This document shows positions 8,025 through 18,219 of a stretch of DNA of 64,000 nt, one piece after another. Below the pieces are notes generated by a model, which saw nothing but the letters and a program-made list of their open reading frames with translations, was not told where the DNA came from and ran no database searches. This DNA is from Actinoplanes sichuanensis (GTDB lineage Bacteria; Actinomycetota; Actinomycetes; Mycobacteriales; Micromonosporaceae), in NCBI RefSeq assembly GCF_033097365.1, contig NZ_AP028461.1, forward strand, positions 7,688,001 to 7,752,000, written 5' to 3'. The translations under genes were made by a program, and so were the position numbers. Position 1 is the first letter of the stretch. Each line of letters opens with the position of its first letter.

Positions 8025-8232
8025 GCCGCAATCCGAGCCCTCACCACCCGAGCCCGAATCCGCGCCTCCACCACCTGAGCCGCAATCCGAGCCCTCACCA
8101 CCCGAGCCGGGGCCCAGGGCCCTCACCACCCGAGCCGCAATCCGCGCCCCCACCACCTGAACCCGAATCCGCGCCCCCACCACCTGAACCCGAATCCGCG
8201 CCTCCACCACTCGAGCCCGGCATCCGCGCCCG
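8015..8232. repeat. 27-bp tandem repeat, eight copies
   Basis: Eight copies of about 27 bp, each starting CACCACCTGAGCC or a close variant, lie head to tail from 8015 (copy 4 is 28 bp). The first copy contains the stop of the ABM gene. The array fills most of the interval to the convergent GNAT gene. No gene is supported in it. Confidence 0.9.
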
Positions 8233-8330
8233 AATTTCGCGAACGCCGGTCATGACGGCGTCGAGGGAGATGGCCGGCATGGCCCGACGACTCGATGGAG
8301 GACCGGCCATCGCCGTCCGATGCGGCCCGG

Positions 8331-9707
8331 TCAGCGGTAGCGGGCTCGCTGCCCCATGTCGTCGAAGCCGAGTCGCCGGTAGAGACCTGCCGCCGACGGG
8401 TTGTTGACGTTGACGGTCAACCACGCCTCGGTGGCACCGGCCGCCGCCATCCGCCGTAGCGATTCCCGGATCAACGCGCCGCCGAGACCGATCCCACGAG
8501 CGGCCGGAACCACGCCGACCTGGACGATCCATCCCTCGGCGGCGGTCACGAACCCGACGTCGCCGCGTCCCGGCAGGGCCACCATGATCGACCACTCCGG
8601 GCGGAAATCGTCGTCCTCGGTGTTCTCCTCGATCCACTCCTGGGCGCTCGGATCAGGAAAGCCCGGCCGATCCCGGAACGAAGCGGCATAAACCGCATGA
8701 AAACGTTGAGCGGTCTCAGCCGACCATTCGACGACTTCAGCCCCGTCCGGCCACTCCGCCACCGAGTCGGTCACCTTGATCCGCATCACATCCTCGCCGA
8801 AGACCTGCGAGAGCCCCCGCGAAGCGAAAAGCTCCGCAGCCCCAGCCGTGAACCCTTCACATTCGACGGTCACCGTCACCGCAGCCGCGCCCCCGTAAGT
8901 GCCGCCCGCCGACTCATCCCCCTGCTCCCCGCCCGAAGAATCAGCCACCCAAAGATCATCAGCGGAGGCAGCCGGGGAAACAGAGGCAGGCGGGGCGGAG
9001 GCGGTGGGGGCGGAGGCGGTGCGGGCGGAGGCGGTGCGGGCGGAGGCGGCGGGAGCGGCGGAAGCGGACGAGACGGAGTCGGAAGCGGGCGCGGAGGACG
9101 CGGGCGAAGCGGAAGCAGAAAAGGAAGCGAAAGCGGAAGGTTCGGAGGCAGAAGGGACCGAAGGTGCTAAACCGGCAGAACCAGCCAAATCAACGGAACC
9201 GACCGAGCCAGCGGAACCAACCGAACCAGCGGAACCAACCGAACCGGAAGCTGAGTCGAGGGAGTCGGACGGGGCGACAGAGGCGTCGGACCGTGCGGCG
9301 GCCGAGGCAGGGGCGGTGGCGGTGGCGGCCGAAAGATCGGCCGCGGCAGGGGCGGTGGCGGCCGAAAGATCGGCCGCGGCAGGGGCGGTGGCGGCCGAAA
9401 GTTCGGTCGCGGCGGCCAAAGCGGCGTCGAGCAGGCGCGAGCCGAGGCCCCGGCCGCGAAACGCCGGGTCCACCAGGCCGCTGATCATGGGGCCGGCCGG
9501 GGAGGGCCGGACCGCGGCCGCGGCGATCAGCTCTCCGCCGACTCGGGCTTCGAAAGCCACCGTGCCGGCGGCGAGCCAGCGACCGCGCAGGAACCACGGC
9601 TCGGTCACCAGTGGCATGCCACCGTCGGCCGCCCGGCACCGCCGCACGAGAGCCAGCAGATCGTCCTCGGGCAGGGCATCCGCCACCCGGCGCACTTCAG
9701 CGGTCAT
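8331..9707 (-). CDS. Tandem GNAT acetyltransferase with a long Ala/Ser repeat insertion
   Basis: 458 residues from ATG 9707. The first GNAT domain ends with the acetyl-CoA loop DPAFRGRGLGSRLLDAAL (80-97). The second lies in the last 190 residues with VVPAARGIGLGGALIRESL and the end motif GLYRRLGFDDMG. Two fused GNAT domains recall MshD-like enzymes, but the substrate is not evident. Residues about 97-268 are low complexity: ATAPAAADLSA repeated three times, GSVGSA units and ASARTASART units. Removing them would restore a normal double-GNAT length. The start is 40 bases downstream of uvrB on the same strand, so cotranscription is possible. Confidence 0.8.
   Translation of the reverse strand: MTAEVRRVADALPEDDLLALVRRCRAADGGMPLVTEPWFLRGRWLAAGTVAFEARVGGELIAAAAVRPSPAGPMISGLVDPAFRGRGLGSRLLDAALAAATELSAATAPAAADLSAATAPAAADLSAATATAPASAAARSDASVAPSDSLDSASGSVGSAGSVGSAGSVGSVDLAGSAGLAPSVPSASEPSAFASFSASASPASSAPASDSVSSASAAPAASARTASARTASAPTASAPPASVSPAASADDLWVADSSGGEQGDESAGGTYGGAAAVTVTVECEGFTAGAAELFASRGLSQVFGEDVMRIKVTDSVAEWPDGAEVVEWSAETAQRFHAVYAASFRDRPGFPDPSAQEWIEENTEDDDFRPEWSIMVALPGRGDVGFVTAAEGWIVQVGVVPAARGIGLGGALIRESLRRMAAAGATEAWLTVNVNNPSAAGLYRRLGFDDMGQRARYR
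9305..9412 (-). repeat. In-frame 33-bp repeats inside the GNAT gene
   Basis: Three near-identical 33-bp units, each containing GGCCGAAAGATCGGCCGCGG or a variant, encode 11-residue ATAPAAADLSA repeats. Shorter in-frame units (GSVGSA, TASAR) continue in the same insertion to about 9000. Confidence 0.8.
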
Positions 9708-9747
9708 GGCCGCCAGGCTAGTGACGTGCCCGCCCGCGGACGACCGG

Positions 9748-11850
<2,103 letters not shown>

Positions 11851-12096
11851 GCCCACCACCGTACGTCGGGGGTATGACAAGTTTCCGCGGCGGCGTGCTC
11901 AGGATGCACATTCGGCCCGTGGCCACGGCATTGTCCGGTCGTCACGGCCCGGCCTAGGCTGGGCGGGTAGGCCGCTCGCGGCGGCCGCCGGCAGCCCGGG
12001 TCCCCACACGGCTCGGTGCCGCACCGTGGTTCGATGCGCCCCGGACGCCCTGGCGAGCGCACCCACGGCGGGTCACCCGACCCGGCCGCCGCGAGG

Positions 12097-12183
12097 GCCC
12101 TTCACCCAAAATCCGGCGGCCCTTCGCCCAGAATCCGGCGGCCCTTCACCCAAACCCGGCGGCCCTTCGCCCAAAACCCGGCG
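12097..12183. repeat. 22-bp tandem repeat, four copies
   Basis: Copies start at 12097, 12119, 12141 and 12162. Each is GCCCTTCRCCCARAA followed by YCCGGCG, with copy 3 one base shorter. It lies between the uvrB start and the coaE end. The rest of 11851-12211 holds the uvrB promoter region, with nothing clear-cut. Confidence 0.85.
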
Positions 12184-12211
12184 GCCCGATCGGCACGAGA
12201 TCAACCCCGAC

Positions 12212-13312
12212 TCAGGACGGCTGCCAGCCGGTCGACGCCGCCCAGTCGTCGGCCGCCTGCGCCACGTCCGCCCGCCCCACCGCCGCCGGGACCGCCCGCA
12301 GGTAGTCACGCAGCAACAGCGCGAGTCGCCAGCCCGGCGAGCCCGCCACCCGCAGGTGCAGATCGACGCGATACCCCGGATCGGCACAGCCGTGCAGCCG
12401 TTTCGGCCAAGCGCCGCCGTGCTGCCCGGCGCGGTCCGACCACTCACCCAGCCGCACCGGAAAGCCCAGCTCACCGAGGCGGCCGGCGAGACCGTCGGCC
12501 TCGTCCAGGGTGCGCACCCCGATCATCAGGTCGATCACGTCGCGGGCCGGTGGGCCGGGCACCGCGGTCGGCCCGACGTGCTGAATGTCGAACCGGTCAC
12601 CAAGGCCGTGCCGGAGCCGGGCGATCAGTCGAGCGGCCGCGAGTGGCCACTCCGGATCGGACTCCACGATGCGCGAATCCAGGCTTCTCACCGCGGATCG
12701 CCCGGATCGGAGATTACGTTCGAACTCCACGAGCCGGGCATACCACACCCCGTCCACCCCGCTGCGCAGACTGTCCAGATCGTCGTCATTGATCAGGAGC
12801 ACGTCGGCGGCGGCCCGTCGGCCGGCGTCGTCGGTCTGCGCGTCGATCCGCGCGGCGGCCTCCGCCGGGGTCATGCCACGCAGGCGGGTGAGACGCTCCA
12901 GCCGCACCTCACGGTCGGCCAGCACCACGATCACCAGGTGGTACGACGAAGCCAGCCCCGCCTCGACCAGGAGGGGAACGTCGTTCACCACGATCGAGCC
13001 GGGCGCGGCCGAGCGGGTCAGCTCAGCGGCCCTCTCCCGTACCCGGGGATGAATGATCTTCTCAAGACGCCGCCGGGCCGACTCGTCGCCGAAGACCCGG
13101 GCCCCGAGAGCCGGACGATCCAGAGTGCCCTCGGCGGTGAGCACGCCCGCCCCGAACACCTCGACGATCTCGGCCAGGCCGTCCGTGCCCGGTTCGACCA
13201 CCTCGCGGGCCAGCAGATCGGCGTCGATGATCACCGCACCGTGTTCGGCGAGTCGCCGGGCGACCGCGCTCTTGCCGGCACCGATTCCACCCGTGAGCCC
13301 GACTCTCAGCAT
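12212..13312 (-). CDS. coaE: Dephospho-CoA kinase with C-terminal GrpB/UPF0157 domain
   Basis: 366 residues from ATG 13312. Residues 1-200 are CoaE: P-loop GGIGAGKS (9-16), DADLLAREVVEPG, and the lid region around RLTRLRGMTPAEAAARI. It phosphorylates dephospho-CoA in the last step of CoA synthesis. Residues about 210-366 match GrpB/UPF0157 (QHVGPTAVPGPPARDVIDLMIGV, YRVDLHLRV), a nucleotidyltransferase-like fold. The fusion is known in actinobacteria, where the extra domain is thought to aid folding. It follows rpsA on the same strand, across a terminator. Confidence 0.95.
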   Translation of the reverse strand: MLRVGLTGGIGAGKSAVARRLAEHGAVIIDADLLAREVVEPGTDGLAEIVEVFGAGVLTAEGTLDRPALGARVFGDESARRRLEKIIHPRVRERAAELTRSAAPGSIVVNDVPLLVEAGLASSYHLVIVVLADREVRLERLTRLRGMTPAEAAARIDAQTDDAGRRAAADVLLINDDDLDSLRSGVDGVWYARLVEFERNLRSGRSAVRSLDSRIVESDPEWPLAAARLIARLRHGLGDRFDIQHVGPTAVPGPPARDVIDLMIGVRTLDEADGLAGRLGELGFPVRLGEWSDRAGQHGGAWPKRLHGCADPGYRVDLHLRVAGSPGWRLALLLRDYLRAVPAAVGRADVAQAADDWAASTGWQPS

Positions 13313-13379
13313 GGGATCAAGTATCGCCAGAACCCGGCCGGCCGCCGCGTCCGGGAGGCGACGGTGTGCAGGAAAGGCG

Positions 13380-13413
13380 AAAGGCCGCCCCGACCGGAGT
13401 CGGGACGGCCTTT
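13380..13413 (-). terminator. Intrinsic terminator downstream of rpsA
   Basis: AAAGGCCGCCCCGAC and GTCGGGACGGCCTTT pair with one C/A mismatch around loop CGGA. On the minus strand the stem runs into TTTCGCC. Confidence 0.75.
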
Positions 13414-13442
13414 CGGTGGTACTGACTACAGCTACCGCTGGA

Positions 13443-14951
13443 TCAGCTCTTGCCGCCGGCCAGCTTCTCGCGCAGAGCGGCGAGAGCCTCGTCGGTGGCC
13501 AGGGTGCCCGCGGGCTCCTCAGCGGAGCGCGCCGGAGCCGACGAGCTCGAGGAGGAGGTGGTCGACGACGAGGTGGTCACGCCACCGGCCGGAGCCGGGT
13601 TGAGCGCGGCCTCGGCGTCGGCGTCGCGGGACGCCTGCACCTGCTTGGTGTGGGCCTCCCAGCGCTCGCGGGCGTCGGCGTACTGCTTCTCCCACGTCTC
13701 GCGCTGCTTCTCGAAGCCCTCGAGCCACTCGCCCGTCTCCGGGTCGAAGCCCTCCGGGTAGATGTAGTTGCCCTCGGCGTCGTACGTCGCGGCCATGCCG
13801 TAGAGGGTCGGGTCGAAGTGCTCCTCGCCCTCGACGAAGCCCTCGTTGGCCTGCTTGAGCGACAGCGAGATCCGGCGGCGCTCCAGGTCGATGTCGATGA
13901 CCTTGACCAGAACGTCCGAACCCACCTGGACGACCTGCTCGGGCAGCTCGACGTGACGCTCGGCCAGCTCGGAGATGTGCACCAGGCCCTCGATGCCGTC
14001 GTCGACGCGGACGAACGCACCGAACGGAACGAGCTTCGTGACCTTACCCGGCACGATCTGGTTGATCGCGTGGGTCCGGGCGAACTGACGCCACGGGTCT
14101 TCCTGGGTCGCCTTCAGCGACAGCGAGACGCGCTCGCGGTCCAGGTCGACGTCGAGCACCTCGACCTCGACCTCCTGGCCGACCTCGACGACCTCGGAGG
14201 GGTGGTCGATGTGCTTCCAGGAGAGCTCGGAGACGTGCACGAGGCCGTCAACGCCACCCAGGTCAACGAAGGCACCGAAGTTGACGATGGAGGACACGAC
14301 GCCCTTGCGGACCTGGCCCTTCTGCAGCTTGTTGAGGAACTCGGTACGAACCTCGGACTGCGTCTGCTCGAGCCAGGCGCGGCGGGACAGGACCACGTTG
14401 TTGCGGTTCTTGTCCAGCTCGATGATCTTCGCCTCGAGCTCACGGCCGACGTACGGCTGCAGGTCGCGGACACGACGCATCTCGACGAGCGAAGCCGGGA
14501 GGAAGCCACGGAGGCCGATGTCGAGGATGAGGCCACCCTTGACAACCTCGATGACGGAGCCGCGAACGACACCGTCGTCTTCCTTGATCTTCTCGATGGT
14601 GCCCCACGCGCGCTCGTACTGCGCACGCTTCTTCGAGAGGATCAGGCGACCTTCCTTGTCCTCCTTGGTGAGGACGAGGGCTTCGATGTGGTCACCGACC
14701 GACACCACTTCCGCGGGGTCCACGTCATGCTTGATCGACAACTCGCGCGAGGGGATGACGCCCTCGGTCTTGTAGCCGATGTCGAGCAGGACCTCGTCCC
14801 GATCGACCTTGACGACGGTGCCTTCGACAATGTCGCCGTCGTTGAAGTACTTGATGGTCTCGTCGATGGCGGCGAGGAATGCTTCCTCGGATCCGAGATC
14901 GTCGACGGTGACCTTGTTGGCGCTCGAGGTGGCCTCGATGCTGCTCGTCAT
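13443..14951 (-). CDS. rpsA: 30S ribosomal protein S1
   Basis: 502 residues from ATG 14951 with GGAGCA ten bases upstream; the frame is open to 15329 but the S1 N-terminus MTSSIEATSS fixes the start. Four S1 OB-fold domains follow one another, recognisable from GDIVEGTVVKVDRDEVLLDIGYK, GLRGFLP, VSSIVNFGAFVDLGG, and VTKLVPFGAFVRVDDG. This is the four-domain actinobacterial arrangement. A Ser/Thr-rich acidic tail with SSSTTSSSSSS follows. S1 docks mRNA on the 30S subunit. A 320-base leader precedes it. Confidence 0.97.
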   Translation of the reverse strand: MTSSIEATSSANKVTVDDLGSEEAFLAAIDETIKYFNDGDIVEGTVVKVDRDEVLLDIGYKTEGVIPSRELSIKHDVDPAEVVSVGDHIEALVLTKEDKEGRLILSKKRAQYERAWGTIEKIKEDDGVVRGSVIEVVKGGLILDIGLRGFLPASLVEMRRVRDLQPYVGRELEAKIIELDKNRNNVVLSRRAWLEQTQSEVRTEFLNKLQKGQVRKGVVSSIVNFGAFVDLGGVDGLVHVSELSWKHIDHPSEVVEVGQEVEVEVLDVDLDRERVSLSLKATQEDPWRQFARTHAINQIVPGKVTKLVPFGAFVRVDDGIEGLVHISELAERHVELPEQVVQVGSDVLVKVIDIDLERRRISLSLKQANEGFVEGEEHFDPTLYGMAATYDAEGNYIYPEGFDPETGEWLEGFEKQRETWEKQYADARERWEAHTKQVQASRDADAEAALNPAPAGGVTTSSSTTSSSSSSAPARSAEEPAGTLATDEALAALREKLAGGKS

Positions 14952-15273
14952 GTGGACAGTTGCTCCGAACGGAATGGATTCGTGGTGTCTCCCGCGCTCC
15001 ACGGAACTGCCGTCGGAAGCGGCACGAGCGAACGAGACGACCAACCCGAGAGCAGTCACATCAACGCAGTCGATCATGCCGAGACCGACGACCACGGAAC
15101 CTGCTCCCTGCCGAGGCACACGATCCGCGAGCGCATCGACTAGCTTACCGTGCGCATTACCACAGGTTGCAAGCCCTCCTGAGGACCGCGGCACATTGTC
15201 GGTCGAGAACCCGTCAGCATGCCCCTTATGGGCCGAATCGGGACGGTCGACACGCCTGCCGTACCGTGGCCGG
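14952..15273 (-). other. Intergenic region holding the rpsA leader and divergent promoters
   Basis: 322 bases between divergent rpsA and the methyltransferase. The minus strand has TTGCAA followed at 19 bases by TAAGCT near 15140-15170, a weak promoter candidate. No other gene or repeat is supported. Confidence 0.4.
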
Positions 15274-16074
15274 GTGACTTCGTCCCACTCGTTCGAGACA
15301 CCCACCGAGACCGAGGCGCGCCGCGCCAACCGCTCCTGGTGGGACCTCGACGCCGACGACTACCAGGACGAACACGGCGCCTTCCTGGGTGACGTCGACT
15401 TCGTCTGGTGCCCGGAACGGCTACGGGAGGCCGACGCGCGCCTACTCGGACCCGTACCGGGAAAAAAGATCCTGGAACTGGGCGCCGGCGCCGCATCGGC
15501 CAGCCGGTGGCTGCGCCGCGAGGGCGCCCATCCGGTCGCCATCGACCTGTCCGCGGGCATGTTGCGGCATGCCCGCGAGGCCGAAGGGCGCAGTGGGGTA
15601 CGGGTTCCGCTCGTCCAGGCCGACGCGATGGCCCTCCCGTTCGCCGACGACTCGTTCGACATCGTCTGCACGGCGTTCGGCGCGATCCCGTTCGTGGCCG
15701 ACTCGGGCGCGGCGATGCGCGAGGTGGCTCGGGTGCTGCGGCCCGGCGGCAGTTGGGTGTTCTCCATCACGCACCCGATGCGGTGGGTCTTCTGGGACGA
15801 GCCGGACGAGACCGGCCTGCTCGCCCGAAACTCGTATTTCGACAGGTCCCCCTACGTCGAGCGCGACGAGGACGGGGTGGTCAGCTACCTGGAGCAGCAC
15901 CGCACTCTCGGCGACCGGATCCGCGAGCTGGTGACGGCCGGTTTCGTCGTGCGCGACCTGGTCGAACCGGAGTGGCCGGCCGACCACGACCAGATCTGGG
16001 GCCAGTGGAGCCCGCTGCGCGGCCGCCTCTTCCCGGGCACCGCCATCTTCGTCTGCGACCTCCCCAAACCCTGA
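15274..16074 (+). CDS. Class I SAM-dependent methyltransferase
   Basis: 266 residues from GTG 15274. The Rossmann methyltransferase motif I is ILELGAGAASASRWL, followed by AIDLSAGMLRHAREA (motif II acid), VQADAMALPFADDSFDIVCTAFGAI (motif IV) and EVARVLRPGGSWVFSI. A UbiE/SmtA-like small-molecule enzyme. The conserved-looking N-terminal ANRSWWDLDADDYQDEHG and C-terminal DHDQIWGQWSPLRGRLFPGTAIF are common in actinobacterial members of unknown substrate. Transcribed divergently from rpsA and followed by a 590-base repeat-rich gap. Confidence 0.85.
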   Translation: MTSSHSFETPTETEARRANRSWWDLDADDYQDEHGAFLGDVDFVWCPERLREADARLLGPVPGKKILELGAGAASASRWLRREGAHPVAIDLSAGMLRHAREAEGRSGVRVPLVQADAMALPFADDSFDIVCTAFGAIPFVADSGAAMREVARVLRPGGSWVFSITHPMRWVFWDEPDETGLLARNSYFDRSPYVERDEDGVVSYLEQHRTLGDRIRELVTAGFVVRDLVEPEWPADHDQIWGQWSPLRGRLFPGTAIFVCDLPKP

Positions 16075-16228
16075 CCCTCCGCCGTCTCGCCCCACGCTCC
16101 CGCCGACACACCTCGGCGACCCGTTTTCGCAGCCGCCTCCCGCGCCCCTACCCTTCCGTTGCCTTACACGCCTCCGACCTCCTTCGCGCCCCCGGGCCCC
16201 TCCGCACCTCCGCCCCTCTCTGCAACCT

Positions 16229-16490
16229 GGCCGCCTCCCGCCGCTGGCCCCCTCTGCGCCCTGGCCGCCTCCCGCCGCTGGCCCTCTCCGCGCCCCGGCC
16301 TCCTTCGCGCCCCCGGCCCTCTCCGCGCCCTGGCCGCCTCCCGCCGCTGGCCCTCTCCGCGCCCCGGCCTCCTTCGCGCCCCCGGCCCTCTCCGCGCCCC
16401 GGCCGCCTCCCGCCGCTGGCCCTCTCCGCGCCCCGGCCTCCTTCGCGCCCCCGGCCCTCTCCGCGCCCCGGCCGCCTCCCGCCGCCAGCC
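16229..16490. repeat. 69-bp tandem repeat, three full copies plus partial copies
   Basis: GGCCGCCTCCCGCCGCTGGC recurs at 16229, 16263, 16332 and 16401 and, diverged at its end, at 16470. Spacings are 34, 69, 69 and 69 bp. The frames through it give 23-residue Gly/Arg- or Pro/Ala-rich repeats with no family resemblance. The whole gap 16075-16664 is C-rich on the + strand and holds no supported gene. Confidence 0.85.
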
Positions 16491-16664
16491 CTCTGTGCCT
16501 CCGGCCCCATTCACGCCGAATCCGTGCGCCCCATGCCTCGCCGCCTCCCTACTGCCGCCGCCTCCTCTCCTCGCTCCCGCTCCACGCCTCGCCGCCAGGA
16601 CCTCCTGTGCCTTCCCTCCTCGCCGCGGCCGTTTCCGGGGCGGCAGGCCGGGTATCCGGCAGAT

Positions 16665-16883
16665 ATGACCAAAGCGAAGAAAAGCTTGAAAAAGGGCGAA
16701 AAGGTGAGTTGGCGAAGCCATGGGGAGACCGTCCGGGGCACTGTCCAGGAGAAGATCACCAAGCGCACCGCGACAGCCGGACGAACCGTCGCCGCGTCGG
16801 CCGAGGAACCGCAGTACCGGGTGCGCAGTGACAAGACCGGGCGCGACGCGGTGCACAAGCCGGAGGCGCTGCGCCATGGGTGA
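16665..16883 (+). CDS. DUF2945 (Tudor-like) small protein
   Basis: 72 residues from ATG 16665. The Lys-rich N-terminus (MTKAKKSLKKGEKVSW) and pattern GEKVSWRSHGETVRGTV, YRVRSDKTGRDAVHKPEAL match the hypervirulence-associated TUDOR/DUF2945 family, a small beta-barrel of unknown function. It overlaps the next gene by eight bases (ATGGGTGA), so the two are probably translationally coupled. Confidence 0.8.
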   Translation: MTKAKKSLKKGEKVSWRSHGETVRGTVQEKITKRTATAGRTVAASAEEPQYRVRSDKTGRDAVHKPEALRHG

Positions 16884-17196
16884 CCTGCACACCGAATTCC
16901 GCGAGGCGGTCAACATGACCGCCACCGAGCTGCGCAAATGGCTCGAGAGCGACGAATCCCGGGAGGTCGGACAGAAACGGTCCGCGGGCGCCGAGTCGGT
17001 CGGTCACGATTCGGGCCGGAAGATCGTCCGGATCCTCGGCACGAAGAAGGCCGACCTCACCGACGCCGACGAACAGCACATGCGCAAGGTGGTCGGTTAC
17101 GTGCATCGGCACATGGCCCAGCGACCGGGCGGCGACGTCACCGACAGCCGATGGCGCCACTCACTGATGAACTGGGGTCACGACCCCCTCAAATGA
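16876..17196 (+). CDS. DUF3140 family protein
   Basis: 106 residues from ATG 16876, inside the last codons of the DUF2945 gene. Features: EFREAVNMTATELRKWLESDESREVG, GRKIVRIL, and DEQHMRKVVGYVHRHMAQRP, ending SLMNWGHDPLK. This is the DUF3140 pattern, found in bacteria and fungi, possibly DNA-related; the function is unknown. Its pairing with DUF2945 suggests a joint role. Confidence 0.8.
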   Translation: MGDLHTEFREAVNMTATELRKWLESDESREVGQKRSAGAESVGHDSGRKIVRILGTKKADLTDADEQHMRKVVGYVHRHMAQRPGGDVTDSRWRHSLMNWGHDPLK

Positions 17197-17257
17197 GCCC
17201 GAAGCCCCGGTCGGCATCAAACCGTGCACGGCCCGACGACTGCTTGTGTGAAGACGC

Positions 17258-17728
17258 CTACGGGCGTCCGGCGTCGAGGACTCCGGCCAGGCGGGTGAGC
17301 TCGCCGGGGACGGCCCGGTAGTAGACCCAGGTGCCGCGGCGGGCGCTGTGCACCAGGCCGGCCTCGCGGAGGATACGCAGGTGGTGCGAGATGGTCGGGC
17401 CGGTGAGCGGGAACGCCTCGCTGAGGTCGCAGACGCAGATCTCGCCGTCGTTCGCGGAGGCGATCATCGACAGGAGGCGCAGGCGGACCGGATCGCCCAG
17501 CGCCTTGAAGGTTCCGGCGAGGTCGCCCGCCTGGTCGGAGTCGAGCGGCCCGTGCCCGATGGCGACCAGGTCGTGCCCGGACACCACCGCGGTGTGCGGC
17601 CCATGGACGTGCGGGCCGGAGCGGAGCCCCGGCGCGAGGGCCACGGCGGAGTGCCCGGTCAGGGCCCCGGATGGCGCGTCGGGCGCGGCACCGGGGCGAA
17701 CCTCAATCGACGTCGATCGGCTCGGCAT
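17258..17728 (-). CDS. ArsR/SmtB-family metalloregulator with His-rich N-terminal extension
   Basis: 156 residues if started at ATG 17728; the SD is weak and later starts are possible. The winged helix spans about 72-150: AGTFKALGDPVRLRLLSMI, then EICVCDLSEAFPLTGPTISHHLRIL with the ELCVCDL-type Cys pair that binds As(III)/Sb(III) in ArsR. The first ~65 residues are not part of the family and contain GPHVHGPHTAVVSGHDLVAIGHG, a possible extra metal site. No arsenite pump, arsenate reductase or other target gene lies beside it. Confidence 0.75.
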   Translation of the reverse strand: MPSRSTSIEVRPGAAPDAPSGALTGHSAVALAPGLRSGPHVHGPHTAVVSGHDLVAIGHGPLDSDQAGDLAGTFKALGDPVRLRLLSMIASANDGEICVCDLSEAFPLTGPTISHHLRILREAGLVHSARRGTWVYYRAVPGELTRLAGVLDAGRP

Positions 17729-17844
17729 CGGCCCAGGGTTGCAGAAGAGCGCAACCAGCGGCGCGAATGCCACCCGTCCGGGTACGCCGACGCGCCCGCC
17801 GTCACCCGACCGGGCGCCGCCACCACCCCTTCGGAAATCACCGC

Positions 17845-18005
17845 CCGGCACACCTCGACCCACTGGAAGCAACGCGAGAACCGGACCGAAAGACGCCCAC
17901 CCGCGACACGCCTCAACCCGCTGGAAGCACCGCGAGAACCGGACCGAAGCACGCCCACCCGGCACACTTCGACCCGCTGGAAGCAACGCGAAAACCGGAC
18001 CGGAT
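17845..18005. repeat. 56-58-bp tandem repeat, three copies
   Basis: CTGGAAGCAMCGCGARAACC recurs at 17863, 17921 and 17977 together with the flanking GACGCCCACCCG. The array lies upstream of the ArsR start, so it separates the regulator from polA. Confidence 0.8.
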
Positions 18006-18073
18006 CAGGCCCGGCCGCCCACGGCATAGCCGGAACCGATGGCGCGGAGACAGAGGCTTTGGTCCCTACCGGA

Positions 18074-18218
18074 GGCGGCAGGGACCAAGACAGCGAGACA
18101 GCAGGGACCAAGACAGCGCGGCGGGCAAGGGACCGAACAACGCGGCGGTAGGACCCGATCAGCTCGGCGGCAGGGACCGAGGCAGCGCGGCGGTAAGGAC
18201 CGAACCAGCGCCGCGGCG
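18074..18218. repeat. Degenerate short tandem repeats downstream of polA
   Basis: About six imperfect units of GGCGGCAGGGACCRARRCAG type, 21-30 bp apart, end right at the polA stop codon. They differ from the neighbouring 56-58-bp array. No gene is supported between 17729 and 18219. Confidence 0.65.
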
Positions 18219-18219
18219 G

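Noticed and set aside
16148..16510. Gly/Arg-rich 23-residue repeat protein on the minus strand
   Set aside because: Explained by the 69-bp repeat; no start signal or conserved part.
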